Assembly (NCBI RefSeq): GCF_018446385.1
Contig: NC_056000.1
Location: 74,348,688-74,412,687 of the forward strand
Reading direction: 5' to 3'
Length of the DNA: 64,000 nt
DNA from: Zingiber officinale
Lineage: Eukaryota; Streptophyta; Magnoliopsida; Zingiberales; Zingiberaceae
Shown: positions 1 through 13,300 of the stretch, in pieces
How the letters are laid out: every line of letters begins with the position of its first letter
Position numbering within the stretch: the stretch's first letter is position 1
Position numbers and translations under genes: made by a program
Notes under the pieces: generated by a model
What the model was told of the DNA's origin: nothing
Seen by the model: only the letters and a program-made list of their open reading frames with translations
Database searches by the model: none

Positions 1-1218
1 CATAAGGTCAGTGGGAGAAAAATTTGTTTCATGATTCTCTATGAGATGATATTTTACTTGTAACCAATGATAAGGGTTTACTATATGAGGTAAACAATTT
101 CTCTCTAAGAACTTTGATATGAAAGATATAGATGATGCTTTTTTTATGTCATTGGCAATAAGATATATAAAGACAGATTCAAGGAATTTTAGGTTTGTCT
201 CAAGAAACCTATATTAATAAAGTTTTAGAGAGATTTTGGATGAAAAATTATTTACCAAATATAGCTCCCATTGTGAGAGTTGACAAATTCAATAAAAATA
301 ATTTTAAAAGAAAACAAATGAAAAACATTCCTTATGCTTATGCTATATGAAGCTTGATGTATGTTCAGGTCTGCACTAGATTTGACATTGCATTTGCTGT
401 TGGTATGTTGGAAAGAAATCAAAGTAATCCACCACTGGAAAGCTGCAAAGAAGGCGATGAGATATCTTCAAGAAACTAAAGACTACGTGCTTGTATTTAG
501 ATGAGTTGAGAATTTAGAAGTGATTGATTACTCTGATTCAGACTACCTCGGCTGTATTGATTCACGAAAATCAACTTTTGGATATATTTTTATGCTAGTC
601 GGTGGGTTGTGTCTTGAAAAAATGCAAAGCAGACGTTGACTGCTACTTCTACTATGGAGGCTGAGTTTATATCTTATTTTGAGGTGACCTCGCATGGTGT
701 TTGGATGAAGAGTTTCATTTCAGGCTTAGAATTGTGGATTCTATTTTTAAGCCATTAAGAACATATTGTGATAATTCGGTTGCTTTCTTTATGACTAAGA
801 ACAATAAAAGTGGGAGTTGAACTAAGCATATCGACATTAAGTATCTAGCCAAAAAAGAATGTGTTAGAGATAAGACAGTGGTTATTGAGCACATTAGTAT
901 TGAATTGATGATTGTTGATCCTTTGACTAAAGACATGCCACCGTCGAAATTTTTGTCCTTAGAATAATTTGGTTATCAATAATACTCCATTATGATATTT
1001 TCTCATATTTGTATATACATTAATTAATTTGAAAAAAATTACTAAAGTTGGACCTTGAATAAACATAAGATTTATTCCTTAAGATATATTGGTTGATAAA
1101 CGTGATACAATATAATACATGTAAGATAATACTCTAGTTTAGATGATTTAGCACCATGATTCATGCGTAGTGTACACTTTAGTGAATGATGAAATACATG
1201 TGTCAAGTGGGAGAGTAT
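1..1218 (+). mobile_element. Ty1/copia fossil, 3' part of pol (RT end and RNase H)
   Basis: The plus strand reads, in short stretches, like the C-terminal half of a plant copia polyprotein. RT-end words resembling 'LYVDDILLVTND' and 'SQETYINKVL' lie within 1-240. The RNase H words 'TATSTMEAEF' (about 630-670) and 'TKHIDIKYL' (about 817-850) follow, with the usual 'DPLTK' end near 915-935. A purine run near 1205-1215 is a plausible polypurine tract just before an LTR start at 1219. The element begins left of the window. It is broken in several places. Family assignment rests on motif reading only; the clade is not resolved. Confidence 0.85.
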
Positions 1219-2830
1219 TGTAAACATTTTATTTTGATTATAAATCTTGATTAACTCAATGATGATTGATACGGATATTGGGAGGAGGGCATAGGAGAAA
1301 TTAAGATGAAAGGGAGGGGCGTTTTGGTCTTTTGAGAGGTGAGGGGTTTTTGGGGTCTTAAGGGTTACTGTAGCATGGGGGGAGGGGGGCTGCTTCGGGC
1401 TCGTTTCACGCCGCCACCGCCAACAGAAGGGAGAAGCTTCTTCTTCCTCATGCTCTCACCCTCCACGCCGGCGCCACCGCCGGCCATCACCTCCACGCTT
1501 CTCCCTCTCTCTCACTGCCATCCTCGCAGCGCCGGCCACAGCGACGACACTCTCTTTTTCCTCCCCACAGCGATGACGACATCACCTTCTTCTTCCTCTC
1601 TCCCGCGACCCACACTGCCGCCGGTCACCTGTCCTCTCGCGACGCAGCCACCGGGCAGTCCACCTCCATCTGCCATCCCCTCGACTCCTCGCGCACACTG
1701 TGCCTCAAGGCCGAGGCCACCGAAGAACACTGCCGCAACCCAAAGAGGCTTTCGGCGTCATCGGCAGCGACCTCCCTCTCCTCGCTGCGCCGCCGCCGGC
1801 TCCCCCCCTCTTTGTTGCGCCGCCGTCGGCAGACCGCCACCGCTCTTCTCGCTCTCGTGCACGCCGCCGCCGAGGCTGCTCGTCATTGATGCCTATCGTC
1901 GTCGGGACAGAACACCCTTTTCTCCCGTTCCCTGCACAGCAGCTTGGTTCGCCGGCAGTCACCGGGCGCCGCGGCCTTGCTTGCCGACGCCTCCACGCGA
2001 TATAGCATCCCGGACCAACAGCCCCCGCGCGACAACAATCCATGTACCGGCTGTCCTTATGCCGATTTCGTCCAGGCTCTGATTCCGTCTCGTTGTGTGC
2101 CGGCCTTCGTGCCGTATCTCGTTCCAGCTTCGTGTGTTGTGGTGTTTCAGCCTTTGTGCCATTGTTATTGGTCGGCATCACTGATTTGATCGTATTCTGC
2201 TTTTGTTGTTATCCCGGCCTGCGTGCCGAGCCCGTATCCCGTCCTGCGTGCCGAGCCCGTATCCCGTCCTGCGTGGCGAGCCCGTATCCCGACCTGCGTG
2301 CCGATCTAGTTTCCCTGTCTGCGTGCCGGTCTCTTATCCCGGTCTGCGTACCGGTCTCTTATCCCAGTCTGCGTACCGGTCTCTCATCCCGGTCTGCGTG
2401 CCGGTATTATATCCCGACCTACGGCTCATCTCCCGGTTCCGTGCCGCGTCCAGCTCCTCATCGTCAGATCCAGCTCTACAGCCTGATCGGAGTCATCCAC
2501 TCTTCCGGGTCGCGACAACTCGAGCCGCGTCCCATCCGAGGGCGCCCCCCTGGGCCAGGGTACGTTCCTCGTTCATATTTCGTATGCATTTTCATCATTT
2601 CACGGCTTAGTCTTGTACTCATATATTCGTTGGATCTGCCTCGAGCATCGGGATACCGGGGGTCGGGTCAACCCGGTCGCTGGCTGCAGGTAGCGTTGAC
2701 CAGAGGACTTTTGAAGACTTGGTCAACACGGGAGCCATCTCAGCACACCCCCTCCGGGACGCCGCGACTTCGTCAACATTCTCGCCACCTCACCCGACGG
2801 TCCGTCTGACTCAGCTTCCGGACCGGATCA
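1219..2830 (+). repeat. Probable 3' LTR of the copia fossil, GC-rich interior
   Basis: This begins with TGTAAAC directly after the purine run that follows RNase H, as a 3' LTR should. The first 120 bases are AT-rich. From about 1370 to 2810 the DNA is strongly GC- and CT-rich and gives overlapping proline/arginine-rich open frames on both strands, typical of composition rather than coding. A 25-bp minisatellite sits inside. The right boundary is a guess from the return to AT-rich DNA near 2830; no target duplication can be tested because the left end of the element is outside the window. Confidence 0.5.
2196..2430. repeat. 25-bp minisatellite, about nine units
   Basis: The word GCGTGCCG (or GCGTACCG) recurs at 2221, 2246, 2271, 2296, 2321, 2346, 2371 and 2396, exactly 25 bases apart each time. 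The unit has the pattern GCGTGCCGGTCTC-TATCCCG-TCT. The left units differ from the right ones (CCCGTATCCC against TCTCTTATCCC), so there are two subtypes side by side. Confidence 0.9.
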
Positions 2831-3332
2831 ATGATAATTATAAATAATAACCTCAGTTAATTTCATTAACTATCTCTAGGGGTGATCGGTCTGATCCTAC
2901 GGAAGTTTTCCACCGGTTATCAGGATAAATCGGAAAGCGCATGCAGCGACCAACCTAGAAATCCAACATCCTTTGGTTACGCCCTCATTTAGAGGAAAAT
3001 TTTCTATAAATACGTCGTAGCAAGAGTTCAAACTGTGGATGTCCTAGTGATAACCTGAATATCCTAACATGACACCATGACTCCGAGGACACTCAATGAT
3101 GATAATAATTCTTTATAAATAATGGCTTTAGGATTTCTAAATATACACATCTTTCGAAAAATAACAACACGAAGAGGCTTGGAGTTATTAGAAAACTCTA
3201 AAACATTAAGCATCAAAAGGGATGTCAAACGTTCTTCAAATTTCAATGACTGAAGATAACAATCGATTTATTTTTCCGCGTTCAACTATCATTATCATAT
3301 TTTCTTTTAAGAAACAAACATGATCTATTATT
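2831..3332. other. Unassigned DNA downstream of the glyoxalase gene
   Basis: No convincing reading frame or named repeat. It lies just 3' of the minus-strand glyoxalase gene and would hold its 3' UTR near 3250-3332. The stretch 2870-3070 has more balanced base composition than the intergenic DNA further right and may be a remnant of a repeat that I cannot name. Confidence 0.4.
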
Positions 3333-3968
3333 CTAACATAGGGTGACCGCTCTCTTGCAGGCCATGATGGGTTCGCCAGATAGAGAGATCACCGGCAGGC
3401 TGTCGCAGTTACAGATCTCGATCATGAAGCCGTCAGGGTCGTGGAAGAAGAGCTGGTCCACATAGATTCCGCCTTCCTCCACGCCGCTCTGGACGTACGG
3501 TATCCCCAACTCCCCCAGCTTTTTCTCCACCAACGCCAAGCTCTCGCACTGCTCCATTACGATCAATTTTAAAGTACGGCCGAGAAATTAAAACAGAGGA
3601 CGATGAGATATATCTCACCTGGAAGGAGATGTGGTTGTCCTTGGGGTTGATCGCTCTCTTCTTAGGCAGCTTCTCAGGGTCTTCAGATCGGAGCAAGTGG
3701 ACGCCGATACCGTAGTTGAAAAGCCTGAAGCATGAAGAAATTAAAGAATCGATCATGAAAACAGAGTGGCATATGGAGGTGAGATTGGTGAAAGGGAGTG
3801 GATGGGGCACCAGGCGCCGTCGAAGTTGAAGGAGCCCGGGCGGCGGATGGGGCGGAAGCCGAGGACGTTTTGATAGAAGTCGAGCGACGCCTCCACCGAT
3901 CTGCAAACGATGGAGATGTGGTTCAAGGACGCCAGCGGCAGAGCTCCATCCCCATTACCATTCAACAT
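3333..3968 (-). CDS. Glyoxalase I family (VOC superfamily) protein, three exons
   Basis: Minus-strand exons are 3968-3811, 3724-3619 and 3548-3333, with GT-AG introns and lengths of 158, 106 and 216 nt, giving 159 residues. The start at 3968 opens MLNGNGDGALPLASLNHISI. The protein strongly resembles Arabidopsis At1g15380/At1g80160, which are lactoylglutathione-lyase-like proteins of the vicinal oxygen chelate fold. Visible landmarks are His17 in LNHIS, the FYQNVLGF helix, DFDGAW-like FNFDGAW at the first junction, His84 in DNHISF, and Glu132 in DPDGFMIEIC. His17, His84 and Glu132 sit where this fold places metal ligands. The likely role is cytosolic methylglyoxal/glutathione-adduct handling, though many plant members lack proven activity. 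The C-terminus ends about ten residues earlier than I remember for the Arabidopsis proteins. An AT-rich TATA-like stretch lies near 4018-4028. No stop or shift interrupts the exons, so the gene looks intact. Confidence 0.88.
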
Positions 3969-5301
3969 TTGTGTTTGTGGAAATGAATGAAAATAGAAGA
4001 GGACGTACGAGGCAGAGGGATATAAATGGACCAAGGCAACTATCGTGCACGTGACTATCAGGCGTGGATCCAACGTGGATGTATAGCTAAATCCAGCTTG
4101 ATAAGACAGTTGGATGCTGACTTGGCGATGGCTCCCACCGGAGGAAATATATGAGAAGTTATTGCCTTTTTTGTGGATTAGATTTTTGAATATGTCTTTC
4201 TTTGGCCTTTTCCAAGTCATTTTTCCTTGGGGATTATCCTTTTTTGATTAAGTCAAGGAAGCTTCTCGGTTAAGGTTGTTTTTTTTGTTGACTACTTTTA
4301 TTTATCCATTTAATTATTAGTTCTTTCAAGCAAACGAAGGCTTAATTTTGATGACATAAATAACATGTATATCCACTGAAGTTATATATATAAAAATATA
4401 TATATATAACGTAAACTATACAACATTAGTTAGATTAGGAGTTTAAATCAAAATTATGATATTATAAAAAGAAGTTAATCTTATAAGAGAATTAATATAT
4501 ATACTTTGTTGGGAAAGTTACAAGAGAATTAATATACTTTGTTGCATATGAATTTGGTCTTTGAAAAATGTTACATGTGCCTTTATATTGGATATGTTGC
4601 TAGCAAGTGAATCACTACTCAACAAATCACTAAAACATTATACGCCGACAATATAATGACTTGGCCATATGATGAAACCCTTAGAAACCATCCATGTGGT
4701 TCACAACTACCAAGCACCAACTCACATAAGTGGTTGTTGAGTAGTACCAGACTAAGATGAGACAAAAAAAAAAAAAATAGTACCTAATTACTTCGGAAAG
4801 TCTTAGTGAACATAATCATTTTTTTATTTGGAGTTTAATTAAAGACCTGAAAGATGATATTCAATTACTTTAGTGCTTGACAAGCAAGTACAAAAACACC
4901 ATGTGTGAGGTTATTTTGACATGCATATACAATTAATGGAAGGTGATCCATTAAATATTGAGTTAATGGATTTGCACGATGGTTTCATTGTCAAGAGGCA
5001 CGAAGAGAAGTAGAATAATAATAATAATAATAACAGATGGCTTGGTGTTGGTGGTTTCGAGCTTGGCATATCATTAAGAGTTTAAGACCTAATTGTTCAT
5101 GCTTACAAACAGAGAATTAGCTGGCTATTAACTATATCCAACTAGTGATCATCATTAAAATACTGATTAATGCATGTGCATGGGTTAGGTATATCAGCCT
5201 ATCAGGTACTCTTTTATCATTGTTTATCACTTGCGGCATCAATGCAAAAGAAAATGATCAATGAAAGTTTGTTTGTTTGATAGATTTCTCTAACTTATAA
5301 G
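3969..5301. other. Upstream region of the glyoxalase gene and AT-rich intergenic DNA
   Basis: It holds the presumed promoter of the minus-strand glyoxalase gene at its left edge. Further right there is a TA-rich run near 4385-4410, an A-run near 4768 and a short ATA microsatellite near 5017-5033. No reading frame worth calling. Confidence 0.5.
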
Positions 5302-5756
5302 TAGGGGTGAGAAAAAATTCGGTAAAACCGAATTAATCGAACCGAACCGACCGAATTTAGAAATTCGGTTCGGTTAATTCCGTTTTCATTTTTTTTTAAA
5401 TTCGGTTCGGTTTTCGGTGAATTCGGTTCGGTTTCGATTTTAAGTTTTGTAATTCGGTTAAACCGAATAAACCGATTAAACCGAATAAAAATATTTATTA
5501 ATTTATTTTTATTTTAAAAATATAATAAATACAATAAAATCTCTCTTTTTTTTAATTAAAATCAAATAAAATTTTAAAATTCGATTTAATCGATTTATTC
5601 GGTCAAAAACCGAATTAACCGATCTTTTATCGGTTCGATCGGTTTGGTTTTTGTAGAGAATTTGATCGATTCGATTGGTTGAAAAAAAAATCGATTTATT
5701 CGATTTTCGATTTATTCGATTCGGTCGATTCGATTTTGATCGAATGTTCAACCCTA
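5302..5756. mobile_element. hAT-type MITE
   Basis: The ends are TAGGGGTGA on the left and TCAACCCTA on the right, which are imperfect inverted repeats. They are flanked by 8-bp target copies CTTATAAG (5294-5301) and CATATAAG (5757-5764), matching at 7 of 8 positions. An 8-bp duplication with TAGGG-type ends fits the hAT superfamily. At 455 bp with no coding frame it is non-autonomous. The interior is almost wholly short degenerate words (TTCGGTT, AACCGAA, TCGATTT) in both directions. Confidence 0.8.
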
Positions 5757-8700
5757 CATATAAGGTGAATCTGTCGGGAAATTATTGGGCAAAAATAAAT
5801 TATTAGACACTTGGATGTTTAAAGGGCGCGTTAACTAATTGATGAGCCGTCATCTATGTTTGCCAAGTTGTCAAGCCCACTATGTCAAATTAAGTTGACG
5901 AATTGGCCAGTTGACTGCCCAAAAAATACGCTATACCAACAATAATGCTTAAAAGAAACCATCTGCTTGAACATTTATTTTTCTTGAAAGCATTTATGTA
6001 ATCAAAGAATGTTCGAGAGTCACAGAAGCACAATGTGAATGAAAAAGAAGCGGCGTAATATATAGAACTTTAATTTTATATTGGAAATTTTAAAATATTA
6101 TAAGTATGGTAGTTATGAATAAATGTATGGGAAGAAATTATGCATGGGTTGATAGGGGGTGTAAATCTAGCTAGGGTCTAGATTTGTATTAAATTAAGTT
6201 GATTTATATGTATGTGAGTATGATTTGTATACATCGAATGTTAGAGATAAAATTTATTTAAGTGGAACAATTAATATTTTTGTTATTTGTTCAAGTGCAT
6301 GATAGATGCATTAATTAATGTTAATGGTGGTTACAATCGACGTTTTGATCCGGATGGTAAATGCAGGGTCGTCTCAATCATTCTTGAGGCTCTAGGCTGA
6401 AAAAAAAATTAAGGTCTTAATATTTTTTAAAAAATATTAAAAATATTATTAGAGACATTTAATTTTATTAGTAAAATTTAAAATGACAATTTTATATATT
6501 GTCAATGTTTATGTATGTGGAACTGCCACATCAGCAGCCCCCTAGAACCGGTCCCACAGATATGGAGGGAGAATTATCAATGCTTATGTATGCAATCGAA
6601 AGGAGTGACCTACTAGGTCACATAGTAATAACTTTATCTTGGGTTAAACTTTACTTTTTTATTAGTAAAATTTATAAAAAATAAAAAATATGTTATATTA
6701 ACTAATTTGACAATGATTAATAAATTATTATAAGACTATTAATATATATTTTAATTATTATTATTTTTTAAAAATTATCAATTAATTTTAACTTCGATGA
6801 ATGTAAGTCTTTACGCAATGGTTATTATTGTGTAATCTAAATATAATAGATTTGAGTAATAGTCTAGTAGATATAGACATTGTGTACAATAGACCCTTTC
6901 TTAGAATCCCACATTGACAGAACCTTCACGAACCAAACTATCTTTTATTAATTTTAACTTGAATAAATCATCAATTAAATTTATTTAGTCAAAACTATCG
7001 ATGATAAATTATTTTTTAAAAAAAATGTGCATAATAACTCGTCGAAGAGCATGGACATAATAATTATTGGTAAAAAAATGATAATAAAGGAGGAAAAAAG
7101 AAAAATAAAATTTCGAGAAAAATAATAGTACACCATTAAATATGCTTTTGAAAGACTTTCAAAAGTATTTTTTTTAAAAAAAATATTAATTAATTATAAC
7201 CAATAAATATTTTTAATTTATTAATGAGACTTAATTTTAATTATTAAATTAATTTTTATTAGTAAACAATTAAAAATTATGAGTCAAATTTTAATAAAAA
7301 TAAATTATCAACCAAATCTAACTTTAATATTAAAAAATTAAAATTATCAATCAAATCTAATACGAGTAAAAAAAATAAAAAAGATCAAATTTAACTTTAA
7401 TCTATAAAAAATTAAAAAATATTAGTTAAATTTAAAATTTAAAATTTAAAAATTAAAAATTATTGACCAAATATAATTTAACTAGTAAAAAATTAAAATT
7501 ATCGATGAAAATAAATCTTGACTAAGGAAGCAAGATCTTGAGCCGAAAGGATGAGTGAAAGCAAAAGAAAACTTTGTCCACCTGTGTTTAGCATTCAGGT
7601 ACGAATTATTCAACAGAAAAGTCGTTCAAAAGATTGCCTATGCTTTTCATGTGTAGTTCGACAAGTATCCATGAGATAACCAAATATTGAGCATCAAAGT
7701 TGGCCTATAGGTTCTGATAGATTCGTAGATCATAAGAACCTAATTAATGAATGATGTTGAATCAATTAATACCAAACACATTGCTTAAGAAGACTCAAGT
7801 TAAATTATTAGGAAATTCCACAGCTTTTCCTCACTCCACAAGAAGTGAAGATGATTTCATCAACATCCCATCCCTTGCCCAATCCAGGATCAGAGATGAT
7901 ATGGGCACTTGTTTATTCATCGTTTGATTAAAGTGTAAACCTAAACATTTATAGGTTAAGTTCATTAGCGACATTGATCTCGATCCACAAGTTAAACCGT
8001 AAACTAATTGATTTTATTCCTCAAGTATAAATTAAAAATAATAATAATCAAGTGCCTGCCTCATCTCGTTTCCCATATAATAATTTTGTTTATAGTGATC
8101 AAATGCCCACGTCAATATTACCTTTTCGCGAGAGTTACACCTTTACGCAAAAGTATCTTTTAAATTAAATAATAAATAATATTAAAATAGAAATATATTT
8201 TTAAATTTGAATTTTACGAATTTAAAAACACACTTATGTTTGGTCTTTTGGTGGGCCTTTTTTTTTCTTTATTACTTTCGTAGAGATCCATTTGAATGAT
8301 GGGCAGCACTCTTTAGAGCTTCTAGCCAATTCCTCCTCATATCAATTATATTTACTCAGTTTTCTTAATTTTCCAGACAATCGAGCCTTATTTCAATAAA
8401 TTAATTAAAGAATTTTTTTAATAAACGATTGATCTAAAAGTACTAGATTGATGAATCATCCATTATAAGTACTTTTAGATCTATCTTGATGATCGATGAA
8501 AAATTTTCATATAGTCTGACCATAACTTAATCTACATAGATGATGTCAATTAAAAAAAACTACTTACAGATAGAAGAAAAGCTCTTTCCATATTGAAAAT
8601 AACATTATAGTAAAGAAAACAATTACTTGGCAGTCAAGGGCTACAAAGTAGTAATCACTTTAACAAAGGCATCATCTTCATATATGAGCATGATTATTGT

Positions 8701-8872
8701 CCCAGCTAGTAGTCCCCGTGATTTACCTCCTCCGTGTTGGCCTAGGGATAGGTTGGCGGAGGCGCTGGGGCGAACGAATCGCCTTTTGCCACAATGATTA
8801 GACTTGTCCATGGATCGGATTCGAATTGGATTCGGCCTAAGCTATTCAGACTCGATCCGAGCATGTAACTAG
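5757..8872. other. AT-rich intergenic DNA, no gene seen
   Basis: About 3.1 kb, very AT-rich between 6650 and 7500, with only tiny chance frames. A stretch near 6363-6430 (GGGTCGTCTCAATC, then an A-run) resembles degraded transposon ends that I cannot place. The last 150 bases (8710-8872) are less AT-rich and continue, across the insertion that follows, at 24302. Confidence 0.5.
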
Positions 8873-10038
8873 TGTTGATATAATTATGCCCAAGAAATAT
8901 AATTTTGGTATTTGATAACATTTACGATTAGGCTAATGAAAGGAGATCTTACTTGTGTCATAAGCATATAAAGAAAATTCTTTGTAGGTTAGAGATCAGA
9001 ATCAAAGGAAAGTCCGGAAAGGTTGAGGATCATATTCTTGACAAAGGAAGAAACTTAAGCAGATCAAGAATCGAATGCAGAGGTGAAGGAAGGCCCAAAG
9101 ACAAGGAGACTCTAGGCACGAAAGTCTAGTGAATGAGCGATTCATCTAACATCGAATAGCTATCCTTGGGAAGGCTGAGATAAGAGAATCAGTCGATTGA
9201 TATGGGAATCAATTGATTGATAATCTGAAAACCCATTCAGATTGGACTATTAGTCAATTGATTAGTTTTATCAATCAACTAATGTCGATTTGAAGAAGAA
9301 CAGAAGTGAGACATCAATCAACTGATGTCGAATTGAAGAGCACGGGAGCAAGTAGGACTTGTGTGCTCTATTTGATTGATGTGATCAGTCGATTGATGTT
9401 GGACATCAATCAACTGATGTCGAATTGAAGAGCGTAGAAACGAGTGAGACTCACATACTTTATTGGACTTATAATAGCAGTCAATTGATGGTTGACATCA
9501 ATTGACTGATATTTAAATTAGAGATAAAATCAGACAAATTTCGAAAGTGTTAGTGATCGTTCAACGACATGAACAGTTATCAGAGACCATATCAGTCGAC
9601 TGATGTTGTGTAATAGTCGATTGATGTCTGAAGGGACAAAGCTCTTATTCCAAGACAAGGTTTGTGTGTTATGATTGCTGAGAAATGTTTGAGCTCAACC
9701 TTTATATTTGGTGCAAGATTTGAAGAAGAAGAAGCCTATATCTACTCAAGAAATCATTATAATCTCTTCTGGCTTCACCTCATTCTTGCATTGTTTTGTA
9801 AGACTGTTGTAGAAAGTTTCTCCACCTTCGATTTTAGTATGAGCAGGAGTTTATAGTGAAAGAAGAGAGTTAGGAGTGGATCTTTAGATTAGTCACTTCA
9901 AGGAAGCAGATACTAAGTAAATCAAAGAGTTAGCATTTTGGTGTACTTTGCTTTAAGAGTTTCCGCTGCAAATTTCAATTCTTATAAGCTAAGCGAGCTA
10001 TTTATCCCCCCCCCCTCCTCTAGCTCTCATAGTTATAA
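8873..10038 (+). repeat. 5' LTR of the SIRE-type element
   Basis: About 1.17 kb, starting TGTTGATA and ending in a CCCCCCC-TCCTCTAGCTCTCA tail just before the primer-binding site. Positions 9101-10038 match the 3' LTR from about 20022 to 24296 once the CACTA insertion is removed. Inside (9190-9500 and 9560-9630) are repeated palindromic words of the type TCAATCGATTGA and ATCAACTGATGT, within a repeated block of roughly 90-110 bp that occurs more often in the 3' LTR. Confidence 0.82.
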
Positions 10039-10041
10039 AAG

Positions 10042-10058
10042 TGGTATAAGAGCAAGGT
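10042..10058 (+). other. Primer-binding site of the SIRE-type element
   Basis: TGGTATAAGAGC directly after the 5' LTR is one base off the initiator tRNA-Met complement TGGTATCAGAGC that plant copia elements use. This fixes the end of the LTR. Confidence 0.8.
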
Positions 10059-10337
10059 TGCTTCAGAGAATTTACATTTAAAGAAGTCAAACTTAGAAGA
10101 ACAAGATGTCTTTAAAGAAAGGTCACATAACTACATGTCTACCATATTTTGAAGAAATTAAGAAACTTTGCATATTGGAAGAGTCTCATGAAGTATTATC
10201 TTAAAATTGAAGTAGATATGTGGTTCTCCATAATTGAGGTTTCTCTGAGCCAATAGAGGAAGACGACAAGGTATTAGAATCTACAAAATGATTTGTAGAT
10301 CAAAAGTGGAAGTCACAAGCAAATGCTAAAGTAGTTG

Positions 10338-13300
10338 TGTAAAATACTGAAAAAATGATGAATAACAATAAGGGAATTTTTCAGAATTTTTAGAAGTTTT
10401 TTAGGAATTTTTCGGAGACCGTATGGACGAGTTTGCGGGGGATAAAATTTGAGTCCCGGAAAAACCTGTTTAGGCTACCCCACCGAACGAGGAAAAGTTT
10501 TATTTTTCTTTTCCTATTTTCTTTTTCTTTTCTTTTTTATTTCTTTTATTTTCTCCGCCGTTTCCTTTTCCTCTCCCGCGTGCCCGACGTCGTCTCCTCC
10601 GTGCCCTAACCGGTGACGGTTTTCCCTTCTCCCTCACGATTTAAGCGTGGCCGAGGGTTCTTGGCATTCCCTTCTCTTATCCAATGCCCGACGCAGACCT
10701 GATCCGTTCTTCATCGCGTGCCCTAGATTTTTGCAGCTGGCCGAGCCTTATTCCCGCACGAAACCAGTCCAGCGACGCCAGCCGATCGACGACCGCCTCC
10801 TCTATGCTCGTGCCCTAGCTAGCCACCGACGCCCGTCGCCCTTCGCCGTGGAGATCCTAGTGGTGCCGCCAACCTCCCCTGTGCCCTAGCGCTACTGTTT
10901 CCCTCTGCTCTAGCGACGACAGCCGACCACAACCCACAGTGCGCCCTCCGACCATCGCCGGCCATCTATTTTCTTTTCCTTTATTGTGTCGTGCCCTAGT
11001 TTTGGGTTCACAGCTGCCGCCGCACCTCTGCATCTTCACTGTCGCCGGCCACCAGGTTCTGCCGAGCCTCCCACTTTGACCTAGTGCCCTCACAACCTCT
11101 GATTTACTTGCTGCCATCATCGGTGAAGAGGAAGTAGGTAAAGACTCTTGTTCACTTCCACCATAGATGTGGATTTAGGTCAATTAGTGCTAGAATCCCT
11201 AACTAGATGGATTTGGAATTGGTATGTGCTAACTGTTTCTGGTTTCCAGCAGCAGTTACTTCGTCCAACAGCAAGATCTGTGGTTGTGAGTTGGCAGGAA
11301 GATACTTAGTTTTAGGTAAGTTGTGGTTTGGTTCATATATCAATTTAATTCAGATTGGTGGGTGACATGTTTGGTTCGGATACTTAGGTTGTAAGGGGAA
11401 TTGCTGATTGGGGTACTCGTGTGGAGGTTAGCGGCTCCATCTAGCTCCGACCAGCATTTCCGGCAGCAACTTCTTTGGTTGCGATTCAACAAAGGAAGGC
11501 TAAATTGGGTAAGTTGTGCTTGGATTTGTTTGTTTAGGTTTATGTGTAAATGGATTAGGTTTGGAATTAATCTAATGGTATGATTAGGGTTTTACCCTAA
11601 TTTAGGGTTAGAGGTTTTATTTAGCTATTTATAAGAATTGTAGCTAAATAAAATATATTTATGTTGGTAATACAGGACTTTGACGCGAGACGAGTATCTC
11701 GATGTCAGATTTGGACTGGATACGATCCTTTCTATTGGAGGCGGGTACTTTGACTTTATGTCATTTGATATGCATAGTAATGTTTTTAACAAATAGCAAT
11801 GATTGTGTTTCTTATTTGCTTCGGTTGATCACTACCCGATCTATTACATGCTTGTTTGTTTATTTGTTATGCACATCATGTTAGTATTTACCTGATTATA
11901 CATGTTTATAGAGGTAGTGACATAACCATGTTATTTATTATGTTTAGCACCTAGGGTTTTTTATACCTTATCTGATCTGTGTACCTTTGATTTGATTTCA
12001 TTGTCCTATGGTACACATTTTATATTTATATATGGATATTGCTATGTTGTTCAGGATATTGTCATGTTTAGTGTCATGCATCATCTCGCATGATTGCATG
12101 CTGTGCGATAGTCTGCTCCATTATTGTCGAGCACATCGTCAGTTATATGTATCTGCACACACCACTACTCATGGGTTAGTGGTATATCAGACAGGTGTGT
12201 GACAGTTCTGCTGTTTGGCTCCGTTGGTCTGATGACTCAGCGTGGTAGCCGGCAGACAGTTCTGCTCTGTTTGGCTCCGCTGGTTTAGTGTAGCAGCGTG
12301 GTAGCCGGCAGGTGGTTGGACTTTGTTTGGTTCCGTTGGTCCGCTCATGGGTAGTGTGATGCAGCGTGGTAGCCGACAGAGATTCCTCCCCGTCATCGTG
12401 TACCGGGAGATGAGAGCATTGAGCTCCCCCATTTATGATTTGGGGTAGGAGGATAGGTGTACTCCGACAACATCACGTCCACTCGGTCACTCATCAGGAG
12501 CAGTGATGGCAGAGTGCACGGTTGTCACAACCCTACCCACTCGGTCTCACCATTGTGTGTAAGATGGCTAACTGACGTCAGGGGTGACTATGACATTAGC
12601 ATCATATGCATGATGCATTTATTGCTTGTGCTTGCTGCATTTACTTGCTGCATTTATATGGATGCATATGATTGACATGCATACAGGATTTTGATACTTC
12701 TCGGTCTGACGACCTTGTTATACTTATACTCTGGTCCTGGTTAGTACAATTTTCTCCTGCTTACCTCAGTTGCATTTATCTTTCTTACATCAGGAGACTG
12801 TACACATGATTAGTGCTGGTTGTTATTTTCTTTATTATGCATATCAATTGTTACCTGCTGAGTGTTGGACTCACACCCTCCTCCGTTGCTATTTTCAGGT
12901 TGATGTTGTCCGGAGAGTTCCAGTCGCTAGTCCCCTACAGTCCACGAGGGCGTTTGTTGGTCTTTTGGTTCTTCTTTATTAGACTGTGTTTAGACTTATT
13001 CTGCTTTTGACATCTGGACTTGTATTAGTTTACTTTATGGATATTGTCTATGAGTTTTATTTGGATTTGTTTTACTACATGCCTGGTTAGACGGCATAAG
13101 AGGTGAGTTGATTTTATCGTCGGATTTGAGCTTTATGGGTGTAGTGGAGTAGGACATCGGTTTTATGCTTTATGGGTGTAGTTGAATAGGGTTATTTTTG
13201 AGTCCTCTTATCACTGTTCTAGTTTATTAACTATTAACTGCGTGGGTGATTGCCTTATATTATTGTTATTGTTTCGGTCGTGTTGGCCGATGTATATGTG

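Noticed and set aside
1339-2809. Several long overlapping proline/arginine-rich frames on both strands
   Set aside because: GC/CT-rich composition and a 25-bp repeat inside a probable LTR keep stops rare; no domain is recognisable.
6840-6960. Possible SINE
   Set aside because: Some words look tRNA- or SINE-like, but no A/B boxes, tail or target copies could be made out.
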